The translations under genes and the position numbers were made by a program. The notes under the pieces were generated by a model. It was given only the letters and a program-made list of their open reading frames with translations. It was not told the origin of the DNA and searched no databases. From Liolophura sinensis (Eukaryota; Mollusca; Polyplacophora; Chitonida; Chitonidae), in contig NC_088297.1 in assembly GCF_032854445.1 (NCBI RefSeq), positions 2,853,991-2,917,990 of the forward strand: a DNA stretch of 64,000 bases. Direction: 5' to 3'. Shown in pieces: positions 26,601 through 36,100 of the stretch. Numbering within the stretch: position 1 is the stretch's first letter; each line of letters starts with the position of its first letter.

Positions 26601-27744
26601 CTCTGAAACAGCATATTTACACATGTAGGTGGTGTGTATTGTTTCCTCTTTGTGGCAGTATTTGATTGATTTATTTTCACTGGTGTTTAATCAAGAATAT
26701 TTCACTACCACGACCATCTGCAGGTTGCCGACAGACCTTCTCATTTACAGCCTTTGTGGCAGTACATATGTACACATATAACATGTATGCCAGTTCATGA
26801 AGGTATAGGTTATATATTCAACATATATTATCACTGAGAGTCACTACGTAACTCGGGATAGTATGGGAACTGGGGGAGTAACCCCGCTACACCTGCCCAT
26901 GTTGATCAGCAGGACTCTCATATGGCTGACGGGCTAATTTGTTCTGCTAGTGGAATCATCCTAGAAATTTCATCCACAAGCTGTCAAGCAACCAATATTC
27001 TTTTTCTGACGTTATATTCCATAAAGTTCATACAACATATCCCAACTCATACCACTTTAACATTTGCGCCTAATAAGGTGGAAAAGTTGGACATATATAT
27101 ATATATATATATATATGATGACCCAGTGCATTCACAATTCACATAATCACGTTTTGTAGTGAACCTATAAGGTTGATTTTGTGTAGACTTTGTTGAATAA
27201 TATCTTAATCTCTCATGACTGATTTCATCATGCAGTTAAAATAAACATGTAAGAGTCATCAATATATCATATCAATAAATATCACAGTTTTCATCCTATC
27301 AAAGCAATAAATCATAACATGTGTGTATTTATAATATATATTTATATTTATAATATATTAACAGGAGTACAGGAAACACAAACCATGTAGGTGTACTAGC
27401 TACACGGTAATCATAACCCAGTATGGAGTTTCACGTCCATACACAAGTAATATTAAGTGATCATAACATATTTAATAACGATGGGTAAGTTTATATCCTG
27501 AAACATGCCCCCCCCCCCCCCCCCCAGCCCCCACCCCCACACTAAAATCACATTTATTTTAAACCACCCCAACGCACCTACCAAACCTCAAGTACCAGTA
27601 ATCAAACCCTACAACTGACTAAGATGAACATATATATTTTGAAAAAGAAACAACAAAACTCACCACTGAAACGATGCCCACAAAGATTAAAAGTGACAAT
27701 TTGGTACATCTCGAACTGGAACAGGGGTAAACGGCAGTTGCCAT
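9254..27744 (-). CDS. Single-pass Tyr-rich receptor-like membrane protein (gene span)
   Basis: Four minus-strand exons (27664-27744, 11915-12376, 10924-11139, 9254-10036), all phase 0 at both ends, join into 513 codons plus TAA. Residues about 1-33 form a signal peptide; 34-137 a small ectodomain with about 14 Cys and several N-glycosylation sites (NET, NVT, NAT, NSS, NST); 138-161 one hydrophobic helix followed by KKFRSR; the remaining 350 residues a cytoplasmic tail. The Cys pattern CNICHEDC-x5-GCSGPNC resembles a furin-like/growth-factor-receptor Cys repeat. The tail has four DGRIQYE-type repeats, four (K/R)GPxY repeats and three YxN motifs (IYVNAS, PYENH, VYENF), expected phosphotyrosine docking sites for Grb2-like SH2 proteins. 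I do not recognise an orthologue. Exon 1 is linked by phase and signal peptide logic across a 15.3 kb intron, so an extra exon between is possible. Confidence 0.72.
10057..10157 (-). mobile_element. SINE A tail fragment in receptor intron 3
   Basis: ttatttgattggtgttttag...cgggagaaaaccgagcagagcc, then cut off by an AT microsatellite. Confidence 0.7.
10486..10655 (-). mobile_element. SINE A, diverged, in receptor intron 3
   Basis: tttatttgattagtgtttta...ctacaggctgctggcagacc; diverged copy without the head. Confidence 0.65.
10924..11139 (-). CDS. Receptor-like gene exon 3, DGRIQYE repeats
   Basis: Acceptor taatttcacag, donor CACAG|GTGGGT; 72 codons, phase 0 both ends. It starts EGGQILYEDGRIQYEEDGRI and has four acidic Tyr units of 7-8 residues (YEDGRIQ/YEEDGRIQ), a coding minisatellite of 21-24 bp. 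The rest (KQISQNHDRILRYTPDP) has no recognised domain. Confidence 0.75.
11310..11610 (+). repeat. Dispersed repeat with SAP-like coding relic, second copy
   Basis: See 6470-6765. It lies in receptor intron 2 and contains stops, so it is not an exon. Confidence 0.35.
11665..11850. repeat. Dispersed repeat D in receptor intron 2
   Basis: tgggtggaggaaagttgagc, gtaagccacttacctttggc, catattggtggaaaatcagt; matches the copy near 40970-41240. Confidence 0.45.
11915..12376 (-). CDS. Receptor-like gene exon 2, Cys-rich ectodomain and membrane helix
   Basis: Acceptor gtcctacttccag, donor CTCAG|GTGAGT; 154 codons in phase 0. It encodes VHVCSGMQNETET, a Cys-rich region (ECCANVTCPVGFY, CNICHEDC, GCSGPNCEDC), then a helix around IIVGATVGG-AVFIVLVIVAGIFL, a stop-transfer KKFRSR and the start of the cytoplasmic tail. 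Plus-strand open frames here are shadows. Confidence 0.8.
12452..12678 (+). mobile_element. SINE A copy in receptor intron 1
   Basis: attagcatgccagcacggtg through cctacggatggtcgtgggtt to caatcaaataaacaaataaa. Confidence 0.8.
12842..13095 (-). mobile_element. SINE A copy, diverged
   Basis: T-rich tail, cggcagccagcatactatgg, gagctggacttgaactcaca, head region partly lost. Confidence 0.7.
13120..13480. repeat. 27 bp minisatellite
   Basis: Eight or so 27 bp units (gttaaaatttcttaccaaca-ggtctat and gttaaaaaatctgaccaatg-ggtcaat) at 13270-13470, preceded by more diverged units. Open on both strands by chance of the 27 bp period. Confidence 0.85.
14048..14310 (-). mobile_element. SINE A copy, full length
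   Basis: tttgattggtgttttacact through gaccatccgcaggttgttgg to caactgagccacggaggctc. The tRNA-like A and B boxes are visible on the minus strand. Confidence 0.85.
14641..15955. repeat. 60 bp satellite array (satellite 1)
   Basis: About 22 units of exactly 60 bp in register for most of the array: cttaaactaaaaacgctggt, tgtcaaaaatcgaaactttc, aatgaaatcatatgtgctga. Near 15660 onwards units shorten to 54-60 bp. It lies in receptor intron 1. Confidence 0.95.
16010..19062. repeat. 60-79 bp satellite array (satellite 2)
   Basis: Roughly 45 units with core caaactttcaatgaaattgt, tgatcactttaatgaactgg, tagtgcggcttgtcgc and an optional ttgtcac insert. Shares aaactttcaatgaaat with satellite 1, and 15960-16260 is transitional. 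Blocks at about 16985-17588 and 18273-18876 repeat with an offset of 1288 bp. Confidence 0.95.
19871..19983 (+). mobile_element. SINE A tail half
   Basis: ctgtcagcaacttgcggatgg through gcgtaaaacaccaatcaaat; the middle ccataatgctggc block is lost. Confidence 0.7.
20400..20545. repeat. AT-rich tandem repeat
   Basis: attattactatttattatttctataaaat repeated, then ataatatataaaat units. Confidence 0.85.
20551..20690 (+). mobile_element. SINE A head half
   Basis: gggcctctgaggccaaggtg, gcttagcgcgcc, caagtccagctcatgctggt. Confidence 0.65.
20890..21303. repeat. 60 bp minisatellite, seven copies
   Basis: ctatggtgggctttatgagc, catattgacagtatctagga, actctgacatcacatcagct. The minus strand is open through all copies (unit EFLDTVNMAHKAHHRADVMS) because 60 is a multiple of three; a stray unit-like cataaagcccacc occurs at 21478. 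Probably not coding. Confidence 0.9.
21627..21680 (+). mobile_element. SINE A tail fragment
   Basis: gtgaaatattcttgagtata, taaaacaccaatcaaataaa. Confidence 0.6.
21757..21842 (-). mobile_element. SINE A head fragment
   Basis: gaagccagtaacagctgagt, cacagcgaccagagtggtg, ctctgccatggagcc. Confidence 0.55.
22000..22220 (+). mobile_element. SINE A copy
   Basis: accaatgtggtcactgtgag through ccagcaacctgcggatggcc to ccaatcaaataaatcaaata. Confidence 0.8.
22480..22825 (+). mobile_element. SINE C copy
   Basis: Third SINE family: gttaaagcactggcctcgaa, gggatcaaacctgggtc (B-box-like), ggtatggactcgctctgcca, tail gtccgacattaaacattcat. Confidence 0.65.
22995..23139 (-). other. Possible minus-strand coding remnant
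   Basis: A 47-codon open stretch ends in TAA at 22995-22997 and reads SGPCSQNCKNQTSYIV, then GNDVVWVKCHDGNVV and RKLCDENVAN. Four spaced Cys and protein-like composition suggest a C-terminal exon or decayed copy of a secreted-protein gene. No convincing acceptor precedes it and no family was recognised. Confidence 0.22.
23283..23575 (-). mobile_element. Two partial SINE A copies joined head to tail
   Basis: First copy 23283-23477 runs to cttgaactcacagcgat; a second tail begins at 23480 (ttcattggtgtcttacgcc...ggtgggaggaaaccaggc) and stops near an AT microsatellite. Confidence 0.75.
23594..23655. repeat. (AT)n microsatellite
   Basis: tatatatat runs broken by two acatat; followed at 23767-23817 by a C-rich ccccat repeat. 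Confidence 0.9.
23900..24470. other. No feature recognised
   Basis: AT-rich intron sequence without long frames, repeats or splice-flanked open stretches. Confidence 0.5.
24477..24563 (-). mobile_element. SINE B tail fragment
   Basis: gagtgagtgagtgagtgagt, ttggggtttaacgtggtact; an extra tail piece just upstream of a longer copy. Confidence 0.6.
24621..24932 (-). mobile_element. SINE B copy
   Basis: Second SINE family. Tail gagtgcttggggtttaacgt, body gatgtgcctccttgttgcag, tRNA-like head seen inverted as gattgaccctggatctaccg. Confidence 0.8.
25605..25875 (-). mobile_element. SINE A copy, full length
   Basis: tttgattgttgttttacgcc through gaccatccgcaggttgctga to gtgctagcgcgctaaccgac. Confidence 0.85.
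26085..26290. repeat. Dispersed repeat D
   Basis: gttgcttaaagccatattca, acttatacgccttgtcagtt, tttgcctttggcatgtcact. Confidence 0.4.
26660..26752 (-). mobile_element. SINE A fragment, internally deleted
   Basis: tgattgatttattttcactggtg, tcaagaatatttcactac joined directly to cgaccatctgcaggttgccg. Confidence 0.5.
27508..27540. repeat. C tract
   Basis: A run of 18 C followed by agcccccaccccc, 120 bp downstream (minus strand) of the receptor exon 1 donor. Confidence 0.9.
27664..27744 (-). CDS. Receptor-like gene exon 1, signal peptide
   Basis: Context taacATGG opens 27 codons beginning MATAVYPCSS and ending KLSLLIFVGIVSV, then donor GTG|GTGAGT. A basic residue followed by a long hydrophobic run is a typical signal peptide; the hydrophobic core continues into the first residues of the next exon (VHVCSG). 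Phase 0 matches the other exons. No other minus-strand partner in the window needs such an exon. Confidence 0.65.
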
Positions 27745-27854
27745 GTTACTAAATTGAGGAAATATCTGTCCTCTGACGACTCAATGGGTTTTCATCCTCT
27801 AAACTGAATCACAAGCACGAAGTTTTTGTCCGCTAGTTTTCACGGCACTTTTTC

Positions 27855-28049
27855 ATGGATTCACAAAAGTCAGGTAAATTTGGTCCCTTACAGATCGATG
27901 GCATGACGAATCGTTCACATCTTAGTCGGTCTTACGACACGTGTCGCTGTCACTACAAGGAAAGGTTTGAGGATAAATTGTCCTTTGCAGATAGGCTAAA
28001 TGTAATTCGTCTCCAAACTTCTGCCATACCCGCCTCAACCAGGAAGTAA
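27855..28049 (+). other. Weak open frame head-to-head with receptor exon 1
   Basis: A 64-codon frame starts 110 bp from the receptor start codon, on the other strand, reading MDSQKSGKFGPLQ. A donor-like CAG|GTAAAT occurs after MDSQKS. No homology recognised. Could be a divergent first exon sharing a promoter or just chance. Confidence 0.15.
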
Positions 28050-29730
28050 AACGCGATTGGCGGAAAGTTCGCTATCATTCTCCGCGATTCGGGGATCACC
28101 AACCCCGCATGCATGAAGACGGGCACCTTGAACCGAGGGACAAGAATTACATCCGCATAGGCTGTACACACGTACATGTATTTCTGAAAACCTGCTTTAC
28201 ATGACCGCAGTTAAATATTTGCACGACACTTGTTCTGGTTAAAAGAAAGAGAATTTAGCAGTTCACACCCAAAAATCACACCCACTGTATACACCCACAC
28301 CCACACACACACACACACACACACATCTGCATCTAAAATATACATATAAATAGTTAAATTGACCTCACCAATTCATTCACAAATGCAAATGTCAGTAATA
28401 AATATATAGAAATTTTGCACGGACCAGCAAGGCCATTTGAACGAACGCGAAACCACTTTGAGGCTTGGAATGAAAACAAAATAGAAGTGGCTTGAAATAA
28501 GAAATGTAATGACAAATATCTACAAAAAAGCGCTACATATACCGGTACTTATATGCCGAGAAATAAACAGAAAAAGAAAATTTAACCTTTTAAAGGCTTT
28601 ACATTAATCTCAGGTTGAAGTACCTGTACTTATAAAAGCAACATATAGATTTATAGATGAAATTGTGATCCCTTGCACACATGTAAGTATTGTAGAAGTT
28701 TATAAGTCTCTTGAATTACGACTTTAATTTTCTTTTGGTGGCAATAACATGATTCTATATGTAAACAACGAATTATAAATAGGCCCACACGCACGAGACA
28801 TGCAGTAAAAGGGATAACTCAAAGAAAAGTGACAATGATATAGAAATGGAAAGTGTGCTTCCCTACACCCCCCCCCCCTCCCCTCCCCAATCCGCTCCTC
28901 TACCCCCACCCCACGGCTTCCATGCACGCAGGAACACGTACATGAGTAGTTACTTTCACCCTACTTAACTAACAAGTTAATTACTACATGTATATGTTCA
29001 GATTTTCGAACCTTTTCTCAAACCAGGGTGAAATATAGAGGTTTTTTTTTTTTTTAAGTTGGACACCCTTTTACTATACGCTAAATTGAACTAAAATATT
29101 TTCAGACATTAAGAAACCCGGAGCCTGTGTGCCAAATTACAGTGTAAAAATTACTAAATCTTTCTACTGTCATGCAATTTTAAGGATTCTTTCAAATGTT
29201 GAGGTTCTATTTATGACACTTGTAATATTCTCCGTAATATGGGCTTTTCGGGATATACTCTAATTGGGCATTTGTAAATGGTATCAAAGTGTTGTTGTAT
29301 TTGACCCTGCAAGAACTGAATTCATTTTTCTCTCTCTATTTTTCGCTTTTGAAACTGAATGATATTATGCAGACGTCAAAGAAATTACAGTAACATAATT
29401 CAAACAGCGTACAAATCAGATAATTGAGACAAAACCCGTTTTAATTATCATATATAAGTAAGTTTCTTTTATTTAAAATATCGCTTTATACCGAGTCTGA
29501 CCAAATACGCATGATTACATGGACATGTATAAGTATATGTGTATACTGTTACAGCCATAACACTTTACCGTAATTATAGACCTAACCAAGGGAGGCCTGC
29601 CTATACATTCGAGAGTAAGATGAGGCCAAAATAAAGGCTCAAAAAAAAAAAACACAAACAAACAAAAAACATTTATTTATCGTGGATTCTTTCTCATAGT
29701 CATGCGAGAAATATATACCGTATATATATG
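28050..29730. other. No gene recognised
   Basis: Contains a (CA)n tract at 28295-28324, a C-rich tract at 28866-28915 and a T tract at 29041-29055. No splice-flanked open frame was found. Confidence 0.5.
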
Positions 29731-29739
29731 TAGGGGATC

Positions 29740-29885
29740 GTGGTGGCTTCCTCTCTGGCAGTACGTGGGAAGGTCTTCCAGCAACCTGCGGATGGTCATG
29801 GGTTTCCTCCCACCATAATGCTGGTCACCGTCGTATAAGTGAAATATTCTTGAGTATGGTGTAAAACACCAATCAAATAAGTAAA
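29740..29885 (+). mobile_element. SINE A, headless
   Basis: gtggcttcctctctggcagt through cagcaacctgcggatggtca to aaaacaccaatcaaataagt. Confidence 0.8.
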
Positions 29886-30147
29886 TATATATATATGTAG
29901 GGGCTAAATACATGCACGTGCAGTTTTCTGACACATTCAGCTGTAGGACAACAGAACCCGTCTCCGCCAACACGTAGTACACATTCCCCGAGTCTATGTA
30001 TACGACGTATCATATACAGTCCCTATAGCCTGTATGATGGGCGGCATACGTGATACTTGTGCTGGTTTTCTGGCACAATACAAAACATAGGCTACTTAAA
30101 TAACGTTATATGTAAGAATTTCTCACTTACATAGACGATGAAGGCAA

Positions 30148-30423
30148 CACTAAAAAAAAAATAATCTGTTAATTTTAACAGAAAATCCGTTGCCTGGGTG
30201 ATGCAATAGAATGTATTCTGCCATCGCAACAGATTATTCTGTTAAAAATAACACACATTCAACATATTCATATTCAACATATGAATTCAACATAAAGATT
30301 CTTTTAGACTAACAGAACATTATGTTGAGTATGACAGAATATTGTGTTAAAATAACAGAATATACATTCTAGCACCATAGACAACAGGCTTTCTGTTAAA
30401 ATTAACAGATGTCTTTTTCAGTG
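30148..30423. mobile_element. MITE-like element
   Basis: cactaaaaaaa...ctgttaattttaacagaaa at left and ctttctgttaaaattaacag...ttcagtg at right form terminal inverted repeats; internal motifs attctgttaaaa and aacagaatat are shared with the copies at 1769 and 57886. Confidence 0.6.
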
Positions 30424-30594
30424 AATGCAGTTTTATGTACATGGAGGAAGTAAACCCGGCATAAACCACCGACTTTTGGCAAGTAACTGGCGAGGTTACT
30501 CAAGTGTGACAAACGTCACATATAGTGTATACTTCATGTAAGATCAGACAACAGAACACTGTCAACCACTTTTTGCCATGATAGAAGGCCGCCG

Positions 30595-30920
30595 GTTTCT
30601 GGAGCGGTAGATCCAGGGTCAATCCTGGGTCGAGTCTCACCTAAGGTTTTAAAAGAGTAAAGCGTAACTTCCTCGCTCGGCGTTCAGCATGAATGGGATA
30701 GTGCAACGACTGGTTGCCCCGTATCGGCATAATGGCTTGGGCGGGGTGGGTTGCTTGCCTACGGTAAGGGGTCTTCGTGAAGCAGCATTAGATAAAAGAG
30801 TGGCGAAAATCCGTCCTGCAACAAGGAGGCATGTTACATGCATTCTAAGGATTCCTTCGTCGTCACGTGAAAAATTAAGCACGACGTTAAACCCCAAGCA
30901 CTCACTCGTTCACTCTAATT
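30595..30920 (+). mobile_element. SINE B copy
   Basis: ggtagatccagggtcaatcc, cttcctcgctcggcgttcag, ccgtcctgcaacaaggaggc, cgttaaaccccaagcactca. Confidence 0.85.
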
Positions 30921-30924
30921 GAAT

Positions 30925-32215
30925 GTTATTGAAATCAGCAACAAATGACGATTTCGGCAATAATATATAAAGTTGGTGTGGTAGTGTGGTCGTTTACACT
31001 CAGCTTTCTAGGAGAAACTCAAAATATGCCGAACACCAATTCCGCATCACATTTTTCTCAGGGTCATATATGTACTGAATCCACGGTCTTCGTTCCATCC
31101 GTTCTTTTAGAAATGAACACTGGTGCCCGTGCAGTAACACTGAACGTCGTTAAACGAAGAACAAAATCTTCTTCCAGTTCACAAAAATAGAAAGAAGCTT
31201 AACAGTTAAGCGAAACAGATACACTCGTTTATAACGACATGCAACCCTACCAAAATATTTCCTAGCCAAAGAGGACTAGTAGCTTTCGAATTTTACCAGC
31301 TCGTCAGTTTTTTTTACTCGCCACGAGCCCTGTCCTTACCCACAATGAACTTTTTTTTCATCATGGCCTGGCCGAATCCCTGCAATTAAATGCGACAATT
31401 TCCATCATGAAGCAATAAAGAGTGCGAACAGACAACACTAGAATTTTATTGTAAAGCAAAATATAACTTGACCAGTATTTTATGAACTAGGTGTTACGCT
31501 TAACAATAACGATGCCGTAGTTTAAAGGCTCGGGTGGGTAGGGTTTACATACTCAAATAGAAGAAAACCTCACGGAAACGCTAAAACACACCACGGCAGT
31601 AGGCCTACACTCGATCTAAACGTGGAACTACTCCGGTAAATCGGTGACAAATTTCAACACCTTGGAAATACCATCTTACAATGAAAAAATAAATGTTTAA
31701 CATTTAAACATCTCTTTGCAAGAGATAATAAACGTACTTAATGTTTAATTATAACATGTTTTAAACTTTACCACTTAAACGTGTTTACCCAACAAATGAT
31801 AATAAGGACGCTGTATAATGTTGATCATACACATTGGAAACTTTAAATCACTCCGTTTAAGCAATAAACCCATTCAATTTGTATTTATTGCATTTATACT
31901 ATAAATGTGACTATTGATAAAATACTGCATGTATTTATAGGGCCTACAATAAATCAATATATTTATGAAACATGCGTGTATTTGCAAAATAAACACACCT
32001 TGAGCATGTTAAACGTAAGCATTCGTTACAGTGTGTGCACGTGCTACCGTTCAAAATAGTTTATGAATTTCCTAAAATGTATAAAACGGATCAAATTATT
32101 TAGCTTTTTGAAGCACTTTGGAATCATTTTAACGTTCTGAATAGTAGGCCTATAGGCACGAGTCCGATATTTACTGAAAGGCATTAATTTGTTAAGCACA
32201 CATAAGCATAAGTTA
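30925..32215. other. No feature recognised
   Basis: Open frame 30945-31190 has no recognisable protein motif. The rest is AT-rich intergenic sequence. Confidence 0.45.
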
Positions 32216-32217
32216 TT

Positions 32218-32382
32218 ATCTGTTGCAGAGATATGTTAAAAATGATGAACATCTGTTGCAGAGATATGTTTAAATGATGAACATCTGTTGCAGAGATATG
32301 TTTAAATGATGAACATCTGTTGCAGAGATATGTTTAAATGATGAACATCTGTTGCAGAGATATGTTCAAATGATGAACATTA
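32218..32382. repeat. 33 bp minisatellite, five copies
   Basis: ctgttgcagagatatgttta-aatgatgaacat repeated five times, 700 bp upstream of selenoprotein J exon 1. Confidence 0.9.
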
Positions 32383-33078
32383 TCCAGTATAGGACTTTTA
32401 GGTAAAGAATTCTTTCTAGAAAAGTAATCAGATTGTATTTAGCCTTCAGATATGATATAGTTTCAAGGTCCTGTAGTACTTTAAACGTGAAGAATAGGCA
32501 AAAATCAGCATTTCGCCCATTTAGCTCCATGTTGTTTATCACGTCCCGCTCCTTGAGAGGACCCCGGGTACTCGATACAGTGAATAGTAGCGCCTAGCGT
32601 TATCTACTGCGTTCGCACGAAGGCTTTGTCAAAGTCGTATATATTGTCAGTGAGCATTGCGTAATCAGTGTGAATTTATGCGTAGCGGGTTGTGTAGGCC
32701 TTTTGTTTGACTTATATAGGCTGGGGGGAGGGGGAGAGGGAGGGGGTCATTACGTACATGAAGATTTCCTAGGTCTATATACAAACACAGGCCAATATAG
32801 ACCTTGATACGTCACAGGCTTATAAAAGAAAACTGACTATAATTCAAGCACAATTGGTGCTATTATCATTAGGTCTAGTATTTCTATGCTGTGCAGTGTA
32901 ACTGTACGTACTTTGTCCAGCAGTATATTGAACGTGAATTCACCTTGCACAGACCCATCAACAAAGCATGCGTGTATAGGCCTTAGGTCTGATCCGGTTG
33001 CAAAACGTGTTCCTACTGACTTCTGGGCTTACAAACCAGGTAGCCTGTGTAGGCTACCAGCGTGTTTTCACCAACAAA

Positions 33079-33142
33079 ATGGCGACGATAGCAGACCGGA
33101 GGGTAGCTGCGGTCGTTGGTTGCGCGGTAGCGGACGCTGCTG
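33079..33142 (+). CDS. selenoj: Selenoprotein J exon 1 (start codon)
   Basis: ATG in a good context (aacaaaATGG) opens a 21-codon exon starting MATIADRRVAAVVG and ending VADAA plus one base, followed by the strong donor G|GTAAGTG. Phase 1 joins to exon 2 to give ADAAAQPLHW, the characteristic N-terminus of ADP-ribosylglycohydrolase/J1-crystallin proteins. I chose this start because it is the only ATG whose exon supplies the missing N-terminal helix in the right phase. It lies 22 kb upstream of exon 2, so the link is inferred from motif and phase. Promoter elements are not obvious upstream; no clear TATA box was found. Confidence 0.85.
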
Positions 33143-36100
33143 GTAAGTGTTGCCGTTGTTAATTAACTCGCACTAAGTTAAGTTTATGTTTATTGTTTTC
33201 TGAAGATGACAACTTCAAAACAGCTATCTGGTAGCTGCGACATTGCAACGGCCACATTGCGCACGTCACCTGTAGATAGCCTAGTTGTATAGCGTCGTTC
33301 AAGAGGTGTTTAGCCTAGGTATCAAGCCCTGTACCGTATTCAGAAGCGACTGGGACATGTACTGAGCTAATCGTGTTATAATACAAGCATGGTAAATATT
33401 GTGGGTTTCCTACTTTTTCCCTCAAAATATGTACCATGATTTTTTTCCATAAGGCTAAACGCATTACTTGTCCTCTATGTTTTTGTACTCTGGTTATATC
33501 GAACCACTGACCATTTGGCAAGTTACATACATGACAGACGAACTTTCCCCATCTTGCGCATTGGCCTATATGCATGTAGATGTGTTAAATTGACGATTGG
33601 CCTATACGCAGAAGATAGGCCTATGTACATATAGATGTGTTAATTGACGATTGGCCTATACGCTGAAGATAGGCCTATGTACATGTAGATGTGTTAAAGT
33701 GACGATTGGCCTATACACTGACGATAGGCCTATGTACATATAGACGTGTTAAACTGACGATTGGCCTATACGCTAAAGATAGGCCTATGTACATATAGAT
33801 GTGTTAAAACTGACGATTGGCTTATACGCTGAAGATAGGCCTATGTACATGTAGATGTGTTAAATTGACGATTGGCTATACGCTGATGATAGGCCTATGT
33901 ACATATAGACGTGTTAATTGACGATTGGCCTATACGCTGACGATAGGCCTATGTACATATAGATGTGTTAAATTGACGATTGGCCTATACGCTGAAGATA
34001 GGCCTATGTACATATAGATGTGTTAATTGACGATTGGCCTATACGCTGAAGATAGGCCTATGTACATATAGATGTGTTAATTGACGATTGGCCTATACGC
34101 TGACGATAGGCCTATGTACATATAGATGTGTTAAATTGACGTTTGGCCTATACGCTAAAGATAGGCCTATGTACATATAGATGTGTTAATTGACGATTGG
34201 CCTATACGCTGAAGATAGGCCTATGTACATATAGATGTGTTAAATTGACGATTGGCCTTCACGCTGACGATAGGCCTATGTACATATAGATGTGTTAAAT
34301 TGACGATTGGCCTATACGCTGAAGATAGGCCTATGTACATATAGATGTGTTAAACTGACGATTGGCCTATACACTGACGATAGGCCTATGTACATATATA
34401 TGTGTTAAATTGACGATTGGCCTATACGCTGAAGATAGGCCTATGTACATATAGACGTGTTAATTGACGATTGGCCTATACGCTGATGATAGGCCTATGT
34501 ACACATAGATGTGTTAAATTGACGATTGGCCTATACGCTGAAGATAGGCCTATGTACATATAGATGTGTTAAATTGATGATTGGCCTACACGCTGATGAT
34601 AGGCCTATGTACATATAGATGTGTTAAATTGACGATTGGCCTATACGCTGAAGATAGGCCTATGTACATATAGACGTGTTAATTGACGATTGGCCTATAC
34701 GCTGACGATAGGCCTATGTACATATAGATGTGTTAAATTGACGATTGGCCTATACGCTGAAGATAGGCCTATGTACATATAGATGTGTTAATTGACGATT
34801 GGCCTGTACGCTGAAGATAGGCCTATGTAGATATAGATGTGTTAAACTGACGATTGGCCTATACGCTGACAATAGGCCTATGTACATATATATGTGTTAA
34901 ATTGACAATTGGCCTATACGCTGAAGATAGGCCTATGTACATGTAGACGTGTTAATTGACGATGGGCCTATGTACATATAGATGTGTTAAATTGACGTTT
35001 GGCCTATACGCTGAAGATAGGCCTATGTACATATAGATGTGTTAATTGACGATTGACCTATACGCTGAAGATAGGCCTATGTACATATAGATGTGTTAAA
35101 TTGACAATTGGCCTATACGCTGACGATAGGCCTATGTACATATAGACGTGTTAAACTGATGATTGGCCTATACGCTGAAGATAGGCCTATGTACATGTAG
35201 ATGTGTTAAATTGATGATTGGCCTATACGCTGATGATAGGCCTATGTACATATAGATGTGTTAAATTGACGATTGGCCTACACGCTGACGATAGGCCTAT
35301 GTACATATAGATGTGTTAAATTGACGATTGGCCTACACGCTGACGATAGGCCTATGTACATATAGATGTGATCTGTTGTTAGCCTACAAAGACAATTTGC
35401 AACTTCCTCATGTCACTAACTTGACGTTTATTGCGTCTGTACATTATTCTCGCATTAATTACGGTTTAGGTAAATCATTATTGCAGCCCATTTCATGTAT
35501 TCATTGCCATTTGCGCCATGCAGTCAAGTTTTGTCATCTTTATGTCACATGTGTGAGTTTATATATATATATATAACACTTTAGTGTATATTTGGATGAC
35601 CATATATAACACTTTATTGTATATTTGGATGACCATTCCTGAAAAATAGTCATTTGGGGAATCATTCTTTCATAAACTGATATATTTGCTCAAAAAGCAT
35701 CTTTGATAAAGAAAGTTTTCTATTTTCCTCCTAAACCACTTACACATCAGACAGCATAGAAAAATAATTCATCATGTATCAAATAACAAATATACACAAT
35801 TCACTGCATATATCTGGCCACCCAAAAGTCAATGCGTCATTTAGGCAACCGCATATATGTCGCCCAAATGACATATTACCTTGTGCACAAACATTTTGTG
35901 CATTTAGGTGACCACATCTGTATATGTCGCCCAAATAACAAATTTTCATGTGATATTTGAAAGGTGACCACATCTGGTCTCCCAAATGACACATTACCTT
36001 GTGCACAAACATTTTGTGCATTTAGGTGACCACATCTGGTCTCCCAAATGACACACTACCGTGTGCACAAACATTTTGTGCATTTAGGCGACCACATCTG

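Noticed and set aside
33315-33575. 86-codon minus-strand frame with CHVCNLPNGQW
   Set aside because: Overlaps a fragment of dispersed repeat D (ggcaagttac); no splice or homology support.
33585-35368. CRISPR-like array
   Set aside because: Units are directly adjacent with no unique spacers, in a eukaryotic intron; it is a satellite.
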